Assembly (NCBI RefSeq): GCF_000577895.1
Contig: NZ_HG917868.1
Span: 620,001-684,000, forward strand
Source of the DNA: Clostridium bornimense
GTDB taxonomy: Bacteria > Bacillota > Clostridia > Clostridiales > Clostridiaceae
Reading direction: 5' to 3'
DNA: 64,000 bases
The notes under the pieces were generated by a model. It was not told where the DNA came from. It saw only the letters and a program-made list of their open reading frames with translations, and made no database searches. Numbering within the stretch: position 1 is the stretch's first letter; each line of letters opens with the position of its first letter. Of the stretch, positions 18,233 through 28,430 are shown piece by piece. Position numbers and translations under genes: made by a program.

Positions 18233-21200
18233 ATGAAATTTAACAGTATTCCACAAGCACAGGGTTTATATAACCCATTATTTGAAAAAGATGCCTGTGG
18301 TATAGGTGCAATTGCCCATATCAAAGGTAAAAAATCACATCATATAATTAAAGATGTGTTAGATATTTTAGTTAAGCTTGAGCACAGAGGGGGTGCTGGA
18401 GCAGAAAAGAATACTGGAGATGGTGCAGGTATTCTTATTCAATTACCACACAAATTTTTCAAAAAGCAACAATTAGGATTCAATATTGGTGAAGAGGGAG
18501 ATTATGCTGTAGCAATGATGTTCCTGCCAGTAGATGAAAATGACAGAAAAGAAGCTAAAGTAGTCTTTGAAAAAGCCATGAAAAGTGAAGGCTTAAAATT
18601 CTTGGGATGGAGAGAAGTACCAGTTAATCCTTCTAATTTAGGAGAAACTGCTTTAGAAGCAATGCCACATATAGTACAAGGATTTGTTGAAAGACCTACT
18701 GATATAGAAAAAGGACAAGCGTTTGAACGCAAGTTATATGTTGCAAGAAGAGTTGCCGAAAAAGAAGCTACACAAATACTTCAAGATAAGACTTTTTATG
18801 CATGTAGCTTTTCAAGTAAAACTATAGTATATAAAGGTATGCTTTTATCAACACAAGTTGAAGAATTTTTCTTAGATCTTCAAGATGAAGATATGGAAAG
18901 TGCAATAGGTATGGTACACTCTAGATTCTCAACTAATACATTTCCAAGTTGGGAAAGAGCTCATCCTAACAGATGTATGATTCATAATGGAGAAATTAAT
19001 ACAATAAGAGGAAATGCAAATTGGATTCATACTAGAGAAGATAGATTTGAATCAGATGTTTTTAAAGATGATTTAAAGAAAGTTCTTCCAGTTATAAATA
19101 GAGAAGGTTCAGATTCTGCAATGTTTGATAACACATTAGAATTTTTAGTTATGAACGGTAGAACTTTACCAGAAACAGTAATGATGCTTATTCCAGAACC
19201 TTGGAGTAAAAATAAGGATATGGATAAGACAAAGAGAGACTTTTATGAATATCAATCTACTTTAATGGAACCATGGGATGGTCCTGCAGCGGTAGTATTT
19301 ACTAATGGAGATATCATGGGAGCGTCTCTTGATAGAAATGGTCTTAGACCAGCAAGATATTATGTAACTAATGATGATTACTTAATACTTGCATCAGAAG
19401 TTGGTGTATTAGATATACCAGAAGAAAATATAAAAGAAAAACAAAGACTTCATCCAGGTAGAATGTTACTTGTTGATACTGTAAAAGGTGAAGTTGTTGA
19501 TGATAAAAAATTAAAAGAACAATATGCTTCTGCAAAACCATATGGAGAATGGTTAGAGAAGAATCTTGTTAAAATAGAGAATATCTCATCAGAAGGATTT
19601 AAAGAAGAATCATTCGATGAAAGTAAGAGATTAATTCTTCAAAGAAACTTTGGATATACTTATGATGAATTAACATCAGCAATACTTCCAATGAGTGAAA
19701 AAGGTGAAGAAGCTTTAGCAGCTATGGGTGTAGATACACCACTTGCAGTTCTTTCTGATAGACCACAACCACTTTATAACTACTTTAAGCAACTATTTGC
19801 GCAAGTTACAAATCCGCCAATTGATGCTATTAGAGAAGTTATTGTAACATCTTCAAGAATGTACTTAGGACCAGAAGGAAATCTTTTAAATCCTAATGAA
19901 ACAAATTGTAGAAGAGTAAAATTAACATCACCTATTATTTCAAATGAAGAAATGTATAAGGTGTTAAATCTTGATAATCAAGGATTTAAAGTTGAAGTTC
20001 TTCCAATAGTATTTGATGCTAAAGGTGGAGACTTAAAGAAAGCTTTAGATGACTTATTTGCCAAAGCTGATAAAGCTATTGAAGATGGTGCTACTATATT
20101 AGTACTTAGCGATAGAATGGTTGATGAAAATAATGCTGGAATTCCTGCCTTATTGGCAACATCAGGATTACATCAACATTTAATTAGAACTGCTAAGAGA
20201 ACATCTGTATCTATAGTATTAGAATCAGGAGAACCAAGAGAAATTCATCATTTTGCTACATTACTTGGTTTTGGTGTTAATGCAGTAAATCCATATCTTG
20301 CATTTGATACAATTAGTGATTTAATTGAAAAAGGCATGCTAAAAGACACTTATGAACATGGAGTTAAAAACTTCATAAAAGCATGTAATAAAGGTATAGT
20401 TAAAATACTTTCTAAGATGGGTATTTCAACAATTCAATCTTACAATGGTGCTCAAATATTTGAAGCTATCGGTATTTCAAAAGAAGTTGTTGATGAATAC
20501 TTTACATCTACTGCCTGCAGAATTGATGGTGTAGGATTAAATGAAATTGCAGAAGAAACTTTAAAACGTCATAAAAATGCTTATGATGAGTTATCAGTAG
20601 AAGTAACTTTAGATTCAGAAGGAAGTCATGGATATAGAAGCAATAAAGAGGAACATTTATATAATCCTCTTACAATTCATAAGTTACAAAATTCATGTAG
20701 AAATAAAGACTACAAAGAATTTAAAGAATATACTGCTATGTTATCTGGAGATGAAAAAGTAATAAATCTTAGAAACATAATAGATTTTGACTATAGTGGA
20801 GAAGAAATTCCACTAGATGAAGTAGAATCAGTAGAATCTATCGTTAAGAGATTTAAAACAGGAGCTATGTCTTATGGATCAATTTCAAAAGAAGCTCATG
20901 AATGTTTAGCAATTGCTATGAACAGAATCGGTGGTAAATCAAATACCGGTGAAGGTGGAGAAGAAAGAGAAAGATTTGTAAGAGATGCAAATGGAGACTT
21001 ACGTTCTTCAGCTATTAAGCAAGTAGCTTCAGGTAGATTTGGTGTTACTGCTGAATATTTAGTAAATGCTAAAGAAATTCAAATAAAGATGGCACAAGGT
21101 GCAAAACCAGGTGAAGGTGGTCAGCTACCAGCTAAGAAGGTTTATCCATGGGTAGCTAAGGCTAGACATTCTACAACTGGGGTAGGACTTATATCACCAC

Positions 21201-22792
21201 CACCACACCATGATATTTATTCAATAGAAGATTTAGCTCAATTAATATATGACTTAAAGAATGCTAATAGAGATGCTAGAATATCTGTAAAGCTTGTTTC
21301 AGAAGCTGGTGTAGGAACAGTTGCTGCCGGTGTTGCTAAAGCAGGAGCAGAGGTTATATTAATTTCTGGATATGATGGAGGTACAGGAGCATCTCCAAGA
21401 ACTAGTATCGCTAATGCAGGGCTTCCATGGGAATTAGGTCTTGCAGAAACTCATCAAACTCTTGTAATGAATAAATTAAGAGATAGAGTTGTTATTGAAA
21501 CAGATGGTAAGCTTATGACTGGTAGAGACTTAGCTATTGCTGCATTACTTGGTGCAGAAGAATATGGCTTTGCAACAGCACCATTAGTAGTAATGGGTTG
21601 TGTTATGATGAGAGTATGTAATTTAGATACTTGTCCAGTTGGTATAGCTACTCAAAATAAAGAGTTAAGAAAAAGATTCAAAGGTAATCCAGATCATGTA
21701 GTTAACTTTATGACATTCATAGCTATGGAACTAAGAGAATACATGGCTAAATTAGGATTTAGAACTGTAGAAGAAATGATCGGTAGAACTGATAAGTTAA
21801 AGGTTAAGAAAGATGTAAAAGGATGGAAGGCTAAGAAGGTAGATCTTGAAAAGATTTTACACAATCCTTCAGTACCACAAGGTGTAGCTATTTCATGTAC
21901 ACATCCACAACCAATTAATTTAGAAAATACTATTGATTTACAAGTTTTGGTTCCAAGATGTAAGAATGCTATTGAAAAAGGTGAAAAAGTTAGTTTTGAA
22001 GTTGATGTAAAAAATATAAACAGAAGTTTCGCAACTATTTTATCATCAGAAGTTACAAAGGTATATGGACAAGATGGTTTACCAGCAGATACTATACACA
22101 TAAAAGCAAATGGAGCTGGAGGAAATTCATTTGGTGCCTTTGTTAATAATGGTATAACACTTGAAATTGAAGGGGATTGTAACGATTATCTTGGTAAAGG
22201 ACTATGTGGTGGTAAGATTTCTGTTTACCCTCATAGAAACTCAAAAATTGTTGCAGAAGATAATATAATTGCTGGTAATGTTACATTATATGGAGCAACT
22301 AGTGGTGAGGTTTATATCAATGGTATAGCAGGAGAAAGATTTGCTGTTAGAAATTCTGGTGCGATAGCAGTAGTGGAAGGTGTAGGAGATCACGGATGTG
22401 AATATATGACTGGTGGTAGAGTTGTTGTTCTTGGTGAAATAGGAAGAAACTTTGCAGCTGGTATGTCTGGTGGTATAGCATATATACTTGATGAAACTGG
22501 TAATAATAAAGGTAAGATTAATACTGACATGGTAGACTTACAACAATTATCTAGTGAAGATATTGAAGAGTTAAGAACAATATTAGAAGCTCATATAGAA
22601 AATACTAATTCTAATAAAGGTAAATCAGTATTAGAAAACTTAGACGCATTATCTAATAAGTTCATTAAAGTAATGCCAAGAGATTACAATAGAATGATTA
22701 CAACAATAAAAGAATTAGAAGGCGAAGGCTATTCAAGAGAAGAAGCAGAACTTGCAGCTTTTGAAAAGAACAACGCATTAAATACTAAATAG
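18233..22792 (+). CDS. gltB: Glutamate synthase, large subunit
   Basis: Makes two glutamates from glutamine and 2-oxoglutarate together with GltD; cytosolic. The 1519 residues follow the family order: a short propeptide ending at Ala21, then Cys22 as the amidotransferase nucleophile (DACGIGAIA); the glutaminase domain to about 430; a central domain; the FMN domain with GEGGEERERF and GEGGQLPAKK (about 905-965); a cysteine cluster CNLDTCPVG (about 1130) for the 3Fe-4S centre; and the C-terminal GxGxG beta-helix (about 1280-1460). AAGGGGGAAGG precedes ATG 18233. gltD begins 14 bases after the stop, so both subunits are made from one mRNA. Confidence 0.97.
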   Translation: MKFNSIPQAQGLYNPLFEKDACGIGAIAHIKGKKSHHIIKDVLDILVKLEHRGGAGAEKNTGDGAGILIQLPHKFFKKQQLGFNIGEEGDYAVAMMFLPVDENDRKEAKVVFEKAMKSEGLKFLGWREVPVNPSNLGETALEAMPHIVQGFVERPTDIEKGQAFERKLYVARRVAEKEATQILQDKTFYACSFSSKTIVYKGMLLSTQVEEFFLDLQDEDMESAIGMVHSRFSTNTFPSWERAHPNRCMIHNGEINTIRGNANWIHTREDRFESDVFKDDLKKVLPVINREGSDSAMFDNTLEFLVMNGRTLPETVMMLIPEPWSKNKDMDKTKRDFYEYQSTLMEPWDGPAAVVFTNGDIMGASLDRNGLRPARYYVTNDDYLILASEVGVLDIPEENIKEKQRLHPGRMLLVDTVKGEVVDDKKLKEQYASAKPYGEWLEKNLVKIENISSEGFKEESFDESKRLILQRNFGYTYDELTSAILPMSEKGEEALAAMGVDTPLAVLSDRPQPLYNYFKQLFAQVTNPPIDAIREVIVTSSRMYLGPEGNLLNPNETNCRRVKLTSPIISNEEMYKVLNLDNQGFKVEVLPIVFDAKGGDLKKALDDLFAKADKAIEDGATILVLSDRMVDENNAGIPALLATSGLHQHLIRTAKRTSVSIVLESGEPREIHHFATLLGFGVNAVNPYLAFDTISDLIEKGMLKDTYEHGVKNFIKACNKGIVKILSKMGISTIQSYNGAQIFEAIGISKEVVDEYFTSTACRIDGVGLNEIAEETLKRHKNAYDELSVEVTLDSEGSHGYRSNKEEHLYNPLTIHKLQNSCRNKDYKEFKEYTAMLSGDEKVINLRNIIDFDYSGEEIPLDEVESVESIVKRFKTGAMSYGSISKEAHECLAIAMNRIGGKSNTGEGGEERERFVRDANGDLRSSAIKQVASGRFGVTAEYLVNAKEIQIKMAQGAKPGEGGQLPAKKVYPWVAKARHSTTGVGLISPPPHHDIYSIEDLAQLIYDLKNANRDARISVKLVSEAGVGTVAAGVAKAGAEVILISGYDGGTGASPRTSIANAGLPWELGLAETHQTLVMNKLRDRVVIETDGKLMTGRDLAIAALLGAEEYGFATAPLVVMGCVMMRVCNLDTCPVGIATQNKELRKRFKGNPDHVVNFMTFIAMELREYMAKLGFRTVEEMIGRTDKLKVKKDVKGWKAKKVDLEKILHNPSVPQGVAISCTHPQPINLENTIDLQVLVPRCKNAIEKGEKVSFEVDVKNINRSFATILSSEVTKVYGQDGLPADTIHIKANGAGGNSFGAFVNNGITLEIEGDCNDYLGKGLCGGKISVYPHRNSKIVAEDNIIAGNVTLYGATSGEVYINGIAGERFAVRNSGAIAVVEGVGDHGCEYMTGGRVVVLGEIGRNFAAGMSGGIAYILDETGNNKGKINTDMVDLQQLSSEDIEELRTILEAHIENTNSNKGKSVLENLDALSNKFIKVMPRDYNRMITTIKELEGEGYSREEAELAAFEKNNALNTK

Positions 22793-22806
22793 AGGGGGAG
22801 TAGAAT

Positions 22807-24276
22807 ATGGGAAAACCAACCGGATTTATGGATTATGAGCGTAAGGTTGCTGAAAGCAAAGATCCGAAGGAAAGAATAAAGGATTGGAATGAATTTCATA
22901 CTCCTCTCTCAAAAGAGGAGCAAGAAATTCAAGGCGCTCGTTGTATGAATTGTGGAGTTCCATTTTGTCAATCAGGTATTATTATTAATGGTGGAGCAAC
23001 AGGATGTCCATTAAATAACTTAATTCCTGAATGGAATGATCTTATATATAGAGGATTATGGAAAGAAGCAGCAGATAGATTAATGAAAACTAGTTGCTTC
23101 CCAGAGTTTACTGGTAGAGTATGTCCGGCTCTTTGCGAAGCAGGATGTACTTGTGGAATTAATGGTCCAGCTATATCAATAAAAGAAAATGAGCTTTCAA
23201 TTATTGAAAGAGCATTTGAGGAAGGATGGGTAAAACCTATTATTCCAAAGTATAGAACTGGTAAAAAAGTAGCCATTGTAGGATCAGGACCAGCAGGACT
23301 TACTACAGCAGTTTATTTAAATAGAAGAGGTCATGAGGTAACTGTATTTGAAAGACATGATAGAATAGGTGGTCTTTTAATGTATGGTATACCTAATATG
23401 AAGTTAGAAAAGCATATTATTGATAGAAGAGTTAATCTTATGAAAGAAGAAGGAATTAACTTTAAAGTCAATACTGAAGTTGGGGTAGATATAAAAGGTG
23501 AAGAATTATTAAAAGAGTTCGATGCCGTAGTATTAGCAGGGGGAGCAAGTAATCCAAGAGATCTTAAGGTTAAAGGAAGAGAACTTAAGGGAATTGAATT
23601 TGCTGTTGACTTCTTAAGTGCAAATACAAAGAGTTTATTAGATTCTAATTTAGAAGATGGTAAATATACTTCAGCGAAAGATAAAAATGTAATTGTCATT
23701 GGTGGAGGAGATACAGGAAATGACTGTGTTGGAACATCAATGAGACATGGATGTGCTTCACTTGTACAATTTGAGATTATGGATAAATTACCAGAGGGTA
23801 GAACTGCAAGTAATCCATGGCCACAATGGCCAAGAGTCTTAAAGGTAGACTATGGTCAAGAAGAATTTGAAGCTGTTTTCGGAAAAGATCCAAGAGAGTA
23901 TGTAACTACAGTTAAAGAGTTTATTGGTGATGAAAATGGTAATGTTAAAGAAGCTATTACTGTAAATGTTAAATGGGAAAAGAATGAAACAGGAAGAATG
24001 ATTCCTGTGGAAATTCCGGGTACAGAAAAAACTTGGAAAGCTGATTTAGTATTACTTGCTATGGGATTCGTAGGAAGTGAAAATACATTACCAAATACCT
24101 TCGGTGTAGAGCTAGATGCTAGAACAAATGTAAAGGCTGAATACGGTAAGTTTAAAACTAACGTAGATAAAGTTTTTGCAGCGGGAGATATGAGAAGAGG
24201 TCAATCGCTTGTAGTTTGGGCAATGAATGAAGGAAAAGCTTGTGCTGCTGAAGTAGATAAGTATTTAAATAAATAA
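22807..24276 (+). CDS. gltD: Glutamate synthase, small subunit
   Basis: Passes electrons from NAD(P)H through FAD and iron-sulfur clusters to GltB. In 489 residues: N-terminal cysteines for two 4Fe-4S clusters (CMNCGVPFC at about 40, GCPLNN at about 63, CPALCEAGCTCG at about 102), the FAD site GSGPAGLTTAVYL (about 159) and the nucleotide site VIGGGDTGNDC (about 298). The ribosome site AGAGGGGGAG lies in the gap after gltB. A hairpin terminator follows the gene. Confidence 0.96.
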   Translation: MGKPTGFMDYERKVAESKDPKERIKDWNEFHTPLSKEEQEIQGARCMNCGVPFCQSGIIINGGATGCPLNNLIPEWNDLIYRGLWKEAADRLMKTSCFPEFTGRVCPALCEAGCTCGINGPAISIKENELSIIERAFEEGWVKPIIPKYRTGKKVAIVGSGPAGLTTAVYLNRRGHEVTVFERHDRIGGLLMYGIPNMKLEKHIIDRRVNLMKEEGINFKVNTEVGVDIKGEELLKEFDAVVLAGGASNPRDLKVKGRELKGIEFAVDFLSANTKSLLDSNLEDGKYTSAKDKNVIVIGGGDTGNDCVGTSMRHGCASLVQFEIMDKLPEGRTASNPWPQWPRVLKVDYGQEEFEAVFGKDPREYVTTVKEFIGDENGNVKEAITVNVKWEKNETGRMIPVEIPGTEKTWKADLVLLAMGFVGSENTLPNTFGVELDARTNVKAEYGKFKTNVDKVFAAGDMRRGQSLVVWAMNEGKACAAEVDKYLNK

Positions 24277-24288
24277 TATATCATTAGG

Positions 24289-24330
24289 GGTGCTACAGAA
24301 TAATAGAGTTTATTTTGTAGCACCTTATTT
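24289..24330 (+). terminator. Rho-independent terminator after gltBD
   Basis: GGTGCTACA pairs with TGTAGCACC, followed by TTATTT. Confidence 0.75.
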
Positions 24331-24390
24331 CATATCATATAATGATTTTAGAGTTATTGTAAAAAATCAAAATGTAATTACTTACAAATA

Positions 24391-24419
24391 TTGAAATCGA
24401 TTGCATATTGGTGTATACT
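24391..24419 (+). promoter_or_regulatory. Promoter with operator for the LacI-type regulator
   Basis: TTGAAA, a 17-bp spacer and TATACT. The operator-like GAAATCGATTGC (24393-24404) covers the end of the -35 box and the spacer, a repressing position. The same pattern recurs before glk and the first PTS gene, which suggests that the regulator controls itself. Confidence 0.55.
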
Positions 24420-24445
24420 ATAATTGTATGTATAGGGGTGAGGTT

Positions 24446-25447
24446 ATGAAAGTTACAATAAAGGATGTAGCAAAAGAAGCTGAAGTGGCACCTTCTACTG
24501 TATCTAGGGTGTTATCTGATAACCCTAAGATAAGTGATGAGACAAAACTTAGGGTTCAAAAAGCTATAAAAAAATTAAAGTATAGACCTAATGCTATTGC
24601 TAGAAGTTTAGCTAATAGCAAAACAAGAACATTAGGTGTCGTATTAGATAGTGAGGCGGAAGACTTATTTGCAAATCCATTTTTTATGCAAGCAATGAAG
24701 GGAATGAGTATATGTGCTCAATCTATGGGATACTACATAATGTATGCTTTTAGTAAAAAAGGTGATGAAGAATTTGAATCGTTAACGGATTTTTGTACAA
24801 GTGGTCTAGTAGATGGAATTGTTTTATTAAGAGTAGTTGAAGATGATAAAATAGTTAATTTTTTAAAAGAGAGGGATTTTCCTTTTGTAGTAATTGGTAG
24901 ACCAGATGATGAAAAAAATTCTATGTGGGTAGACAATGATAATTTTTCTGCTACCTATGATGTAGTACATAAATTGATAGAAAAAGGGCATAGGGACATA
25001 GGGTTTATTGGTGGAAAAGGTCAAATGAATGTTTCGAAATATAGATTGAAAGGCTATAAAGCTGCATTAAGAGATGCAGATATTGCTATAGATAATGATA
25101 TTATTTGTGAGATGAATAATTTTGATGAAGAACAGGGATATATAGCTATAAAACAAATTCTTTCAAAGAGAAAAGTCACAGCTATAGTAGCTAGTGATGA
25201 TTTATTGGCATTTGGGGTCAATAAAGCATTAAAAGAAGAAGGAATAGAAGATGTTGCGTTGGTAGGTTTTAATAATATACCATTAGGAGAATTTCAAGAT
25301 CCACCATTGTCATCAATAGATATAAATGCTTCTGATTTAGGATATTATGCAGCAAAATTACTTATTGATAAATTAGAAGGAGAAATTTTAACAAAATTAA
25401 ATCATATCGTATCTACAAATTTTATTGAGAGAGAATCTTTTAAATAA
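24446..25447 (+). CDS. LacI/GalR-family sugar-responsive regulator
   Basis: A 333-residue DNA-binding protein. The N-terminal helix-turn-helix begins VTIKDVAKEAEVAPSTVSRV, with the hinge helix at YRPNAIARSLA (about 46-57), then a periplasmic-binding-like sugar domain to the end (GRPDDEKNSMWVDND, GFIGG, ASDDLLAFG, VALVGFNN). ATG 24446 is preceded by GGGGTGAGG. Its neighbours are glucokinase and glucose/maltose-type PTS permeases, and shared operator-like sites suggest that it is the local MalR-like repressor. The inducer cannot be read from the sequence; maltose, glucose or a derivative is likely. Confidence 0.85.
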   Translation: MKVTIKDVAKEAEVAPSTVSRVLSDNPKISDETKLRVQKAIKKLKYRPNAIARSLANSKTRTLGVVLDSEAEDLFANPFFMQAMKGMSICAQSMGYYIMYAFSKKGDEEFESLTDFCTSGLVDGIVLLRVVEDDKIVNFLKERDFPFVVIGRPDDEKNSMWVDNDNFSATYDVVHKLIEKGHRDIGFIGGKGQMNVSKYRLKGYKAALRDADIAIDNDIICEMNNFDEEQGYIAIKQILSKRKVTAIVASDDLLAFGVNKALKEEGIEDVALVGFNNIPLGEFQDPPLSSIDINASDLGYYAAKLLIDKLEGEILTKLNHIVSTNFIERESFK

Positions 25448-25454
25448 AAAATAA

Positions 25455-25493
25455 GGAAATCGCTTGCATAATATATATTAAAAGAGATATAGT
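25455..25493 (+). promoter_or_regulatory. Operator and distal promoter upstream of glk
   Basis: GAAATCGCTTGC (25456-25467) resembles the operator before the LacI-type gene and overlaps a promoter-like TTGCAT, 18-bp spacer, TATAGT (25464-25493). This would place one glk start under control of the regulator. Confidence 0.5.
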
Positions 25494-25541
25494 ATAAGAG
25501 AGCATAATTATTATAAATAAGCAAATTTTAAAAAATTATAT

Positions 25542-25570
25542 TTGTAAACAATTTCTTAAGTTGATATACT
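25542..25570 (+). promoter_or_regulatory. Proximal promoter of glk
   Basis: TTGTAA, a 17-bp spacer and TATACT, ending about 50 bases before glk. No operator-like site overlaps it, so it may give basal expression. Confidence 0.5.
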
Positions 25571-25622
25571 TAAGGTATAAAATCTAGTTATTTTTGATAA
25601 GAGAGTAATAGGAGGATAGGAT

Positions 25623-26567
25623 ATGTCAAAGGATTATGTAATTGGAATCGATTTGGGTGGAACAAAAATTTATACTGCAGTAGTTGATTTAGAAGGAAAT
25701 ATAATTTCAGAAGAAACTGTTGCTACAAATGCTGCAGAGGGTGAACAAGCTGTATTAAATAGAATATTAGGCACAGTAGAAACAGTATTAAAGAATGTTG
25801 ATATAAGTAATGTAAAAGCTATTGGTATAGGATCACCAGGACCATTAGATGTTAAAAATGGAATTATTGTAAATTCAGCTAATCTTCCATTTAAGAATTT
25901 TAATATAGTACAACCTTTAAAGGAGAAGTATAAATTACCTACTTTTTTAGATAATGATGCTAATGTAGCTACTTTAGGTGAATTTATGTTTGGTGCAGGT
26001 AAGGGAACAGAAAATATGGTTTTTGTAACTGCAAGTACTGGAATTGGTGGCGGTGCTGTATTAAATGGAAAACTTTACAGAGGAAATACAGCCAATGCTT
26101 TAGAAATTGGTCACATGACAGTTATGGTTGATGGACCAAGATGTGGATGTGGAAATGCTGGTTGTGCAGAAGCTTTAGGATCAGGAACTGCTATAATGAA
26201 GAGAGGTAGAGATGCTGCAAGCAGTAATGCCAATACTACATTAAAAAATTATTCTGAAGTTACATCAAAAGAAGTATTTGAAGAAGCAGCTAAAGGTGAT
26301 AGAGTTTCTAAAGAAATAGTAAACACAGCATTATCATATTTAGGTATTGCTGTAGCAAATATAGTAAACATTTTTGATCCAGAAAAAGTAGTAGTTGGTG
26401 GTGGTGTTACTAACGCAGGACAAATAGTATTTGATAAAATTCAAGAAGAAGTTGATAATAGATGTTTAAAAGCTATAAGCGAAAATTGCGTTATTGAAAA
26501 GGCGGTTTTAGGGGGAAAAGCAGGAGTATTAGGAGCCGCTGCATTAGCTATTATGGAAATAAAATAG
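25623..26567 (+). CDS. glk: ROK-family glucokinase
   Basis: Phosphorylates glucose with ATP in the cytosol. The 314 residues show the ROK pattern: DLGGTK (about 10-15) for phosphate binding, the glucose-binding region LDNDANVA (about 103-110) with the catalytic aspartate, and the zinc site GPRCGCGNAGCAEA (about 173-186). AGGAGGATAGG precedes ATG 25623. Together with PTS import of glucosides it would handle the free glucose released inside the cell, for example from a maltose-type sugar after hydrolysis. Confidence 0.93.
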   Translation: MSKDYVIGIDLGGTKIYTAVVDLEGNIISEETVATNAAEGEQAVLNRILGTVETVLKNVDISNVKAIGIGSPGPLDVKNGIIVNSANLPFKNFNIVQPLKEKYKLPTFLDNDANVATLGEFMFGAGKGTENMVFVTASTGIGGGAVLNGKLYRGNTANALEIGHMTVMVDGPRCGCGNAGCAEALGSGTAIMKRGRDAASSNANTTLKNYSEVTSKEVFEEAAKGDRVSKEIVNTALSYLGIAVANIVNIFDPEKVVVGGGVTNAGQIVFDKIQEEVDNRCLKAISENCVIEKAVLGGKAGVLGAAALAIMEIK

Positions 26568-26637
26568 AAAAATACAAATTCAAGAAGAAAAAAGTAAAAA
26601 GATGTTGACGACGTTTTCAAAAAGGTGTAATATATAG

Positions 26638-26668
26638 GTACAGGATAAAACCTGTACTTATTTTTTAT
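26638..26668 (+). terminator. Rho-independent terminator after glk
   Basis: GTACAGG pairs with CCTGTAC, followed by a T-rich tail. A cre-like catabolite site reading TGAAAACGTCGTCA on the minus strand lies just upstream, around 26606-26619. Confidence 0.65.
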
Positions 26669-26674
26669 ACTGTA

Positions 26675-26744
26675 TGCAAACGATTGTGCATAAAAATATG
26701 TTATTATTAAATTTTTTTCCATAAGATGCAATCGGTTGTTTTCA
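26675..26744 (+). promoter_or_regulatory. Two operator-like sites before the first PTS gene
   Basis: TGCAAACGATTGTGCA (26675-26690) and TGCAATCGGTTGTTTTCA (26727-26744) share the core G-C-A-A-W-C-G-N-T-T-G with the sites at 24393 and 25456. Two sites 52 bp apart (centre to centre about five helical turns) would allow looping or cooperative repression of the PTS gene. Confidence 0.55.
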
Positions 26745-26781
26745 TATACCAATCATAATATTTGGGCGAGGAGAGAAATAT

Positions 26782-28425
26782 ATGAAGAAATTTAAATTGG
26801 GATCATTTGATTTTTGGCAAAAATTTGGTAAAGCTCTATTAGTTGTAGTTGCTGTAATGCCAGCAGCAGGTATAATGATTTCTTTAGCTAAGTTACTAGG
26901 AATGACATCAGATGCGAGCATTATAACTACAATATCAAGAGTTATGGAAGATATAGGTTGGGCTATAATTGGTAATTTACATGTACTATTTGCAGTTGCT
27001 ATTGGTGGTTCTTGGGCTAAAGAACGTGCCGGCGGAGCATTTGCAGGACTATTATCTTTTATACTTATTAATAGAATAACAGGAGCTATTTTTGGGGTAA
27101 CTTCTGATATGTTAGCAGATGCAGATGCTACAGTAAATTCTTTATTAGCTGGTTCATTGCCAGTTGGAGATTATTTTACTTCTATACTTGGTGCGCCAGC
27201 ACTTAACATGGGAGTTTTCGTTGGTATAGTTTCAGGGTTCTTAGGAGCTGTAATATATAACAAATTCTATAACTTCAACAAACTACCAGAAGCATTAGGT
27301 TTCTTTAATGGTAAGAGATTTGTACCATTTGTAGTTATCGGTGGATCAGTTGTAACAGCAATCGTATTATCATTATTCTGGCCATTTATTCAAAGTGCAT
27401 TAAATGGATTTGGACAATGGATTGCATCATCTAAAGATACTGCACCAGTATTAGCACCATTTGTATATGGAACATTAGAAAGATTATTATTACCATTTGG
27501 ATTACATCATATGCTAACAATTCCAATGAACTATACAGAACTTGGAGGAGTATATACAACTTTAGCAGGTACAACAGTTGCGGGACAAGATCCATTATGG
27601 TTAGCATGGGTTACAGACTTAAATACTTTAAAAGATGCAGGAGACACTGCAGCATATACAGCTTTATTAAATGATGTTACACCAGCAAGATTCAAGGTTG
27701 GTCAAGTAATATTATCTTGTGCATCACTTATCGGTGTTGCATGTGCAATGTACAAAAATGTTGATGCAGATAAGAAGCATAAATATAAATCAATGTTCTT
27801 CTCAGCAGCACTTGCAGTATTTTTAACAGGTGTATCAGAACCAATCGAATTTATGTTCATGTTTGTATCACCAATATTATTTGTAGCATATGCAATTATG
27901 ACAGGTTTAGCTTTCGCATTAGCAGATATAATTAATTTAAGAGTACATGCATTTGGTGTTATAGAGTTAATTACTCGTATACCAATGATGATAAAAGCAG
28001 GATTACTTGGAGATATAATTAACTTCTTAATAGCATGCGTAGGATTCTTTGTATTAAACTTCTTTGTATGTAGTTTCTTAATTAAGAAATTCAATATAGC
28101 TACTCCAGGACGTAATGGTAACTATATTGATGATGAAGGAGAAGAAAATACAACTAATGCTAAAGTAGATTCAAAGACAGCTAATGATGAACAATGTATT
28201 AAAATAATTGAATTATTAGGTGGAAAAGAAAATATCGTAGATGTAGATGCTTGTATGACAAGACTTAGAGTTACAGTAAAGGATTCTTCAGTAGTTGGAG
28301 ATGAAAAGGCTTGGAAGGCATGTGGTGCATTAGGACTTGTTTTAAAAGATAAAGGAGTTCAAGCTATTTACGGACCAAAGGCTGATGTGTTAAAATCTAA
28401 TATACAAGATATATTAGGAGTGTAA
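26782..28425 (+). CDS. PTS permease IIC-IIB, glucose/maltose family
   Basis: Imports and phosphorylates a sugar at the cell membrane, using phosphate passed from HPr and a separate IIA protein. The 547 residues hold a IIC channel domain of about 10 membrane segments (to about 440; signatures VMPAAGIMISLAK, GSLPVGDYF, LPFGLHHML, GVSEPIEFMFMF) and a C-terminal IIB domain (about 465-547) whose phosphorylated cysteine is in DVDACMTRLRV. A IIA domain is absent, as in MalX/GlvC-type permeases. GAGGAGAG precedes ATG 26782. The substrate is not certain: glucose, maltose or another alpha-glucoside. A close paralogue lies at 29576. Confidence 0.88.
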   Translation: MKKFKLGSFDFWQKFGKALLVVVAVMPAAGIMISLAKLLGMTSDASIITTISRVMEDIGWAIIGNLHVLFAVAIGGSWAKERAGGAFAGLLSFILINRITGAIFGVTSDMLADADATVNSLLAGSLPVGDYFTSILGAPALNMGVFVGIVSGFLGAVIYNKFYNFNKLPEALGFFNGKRFVPFVVIGGSVVTAIVLSLFWPFIQSALNGFGQWIASSKDTAPVLAPFVYGTLERLLLPFGLHHMLTIPMNYTELGGVYTTLAGTTVAGQDPLWLAWVTDLNTLKDAGDTAAYTALLNDVTPARFKVGQVILSCASLIGVACAMYKNVDADKKHKYKSMFFSAALAVFLTGVSEPIEFMFMFVSPILFVAYAIMTGLAFALADIINLRVHAFGVIELITRIPMMIKAGLLGDIINFLIACVGFFVLNFFVCSFLIKKFNIATPGRNGNYIDDEGEENTTNAKVDSKTANDEQCIKIIELLGGKENIVDVDACMTRLRVTVKDSSVVGDEKAWKACGALGLVLKDKGVQAIYGPKADVLKSNIQDILGV

Positions 28426-28430
28426 AATAA

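Noticed and set aside
26605..26633. TTGACG, 17-bp spacer, TAATAT promoter after glk
   Set aside because: A start here would fall inside the glk terminator hairpin and lead to no gene. The boxes overlap a cre-like sequence and are probably chance.
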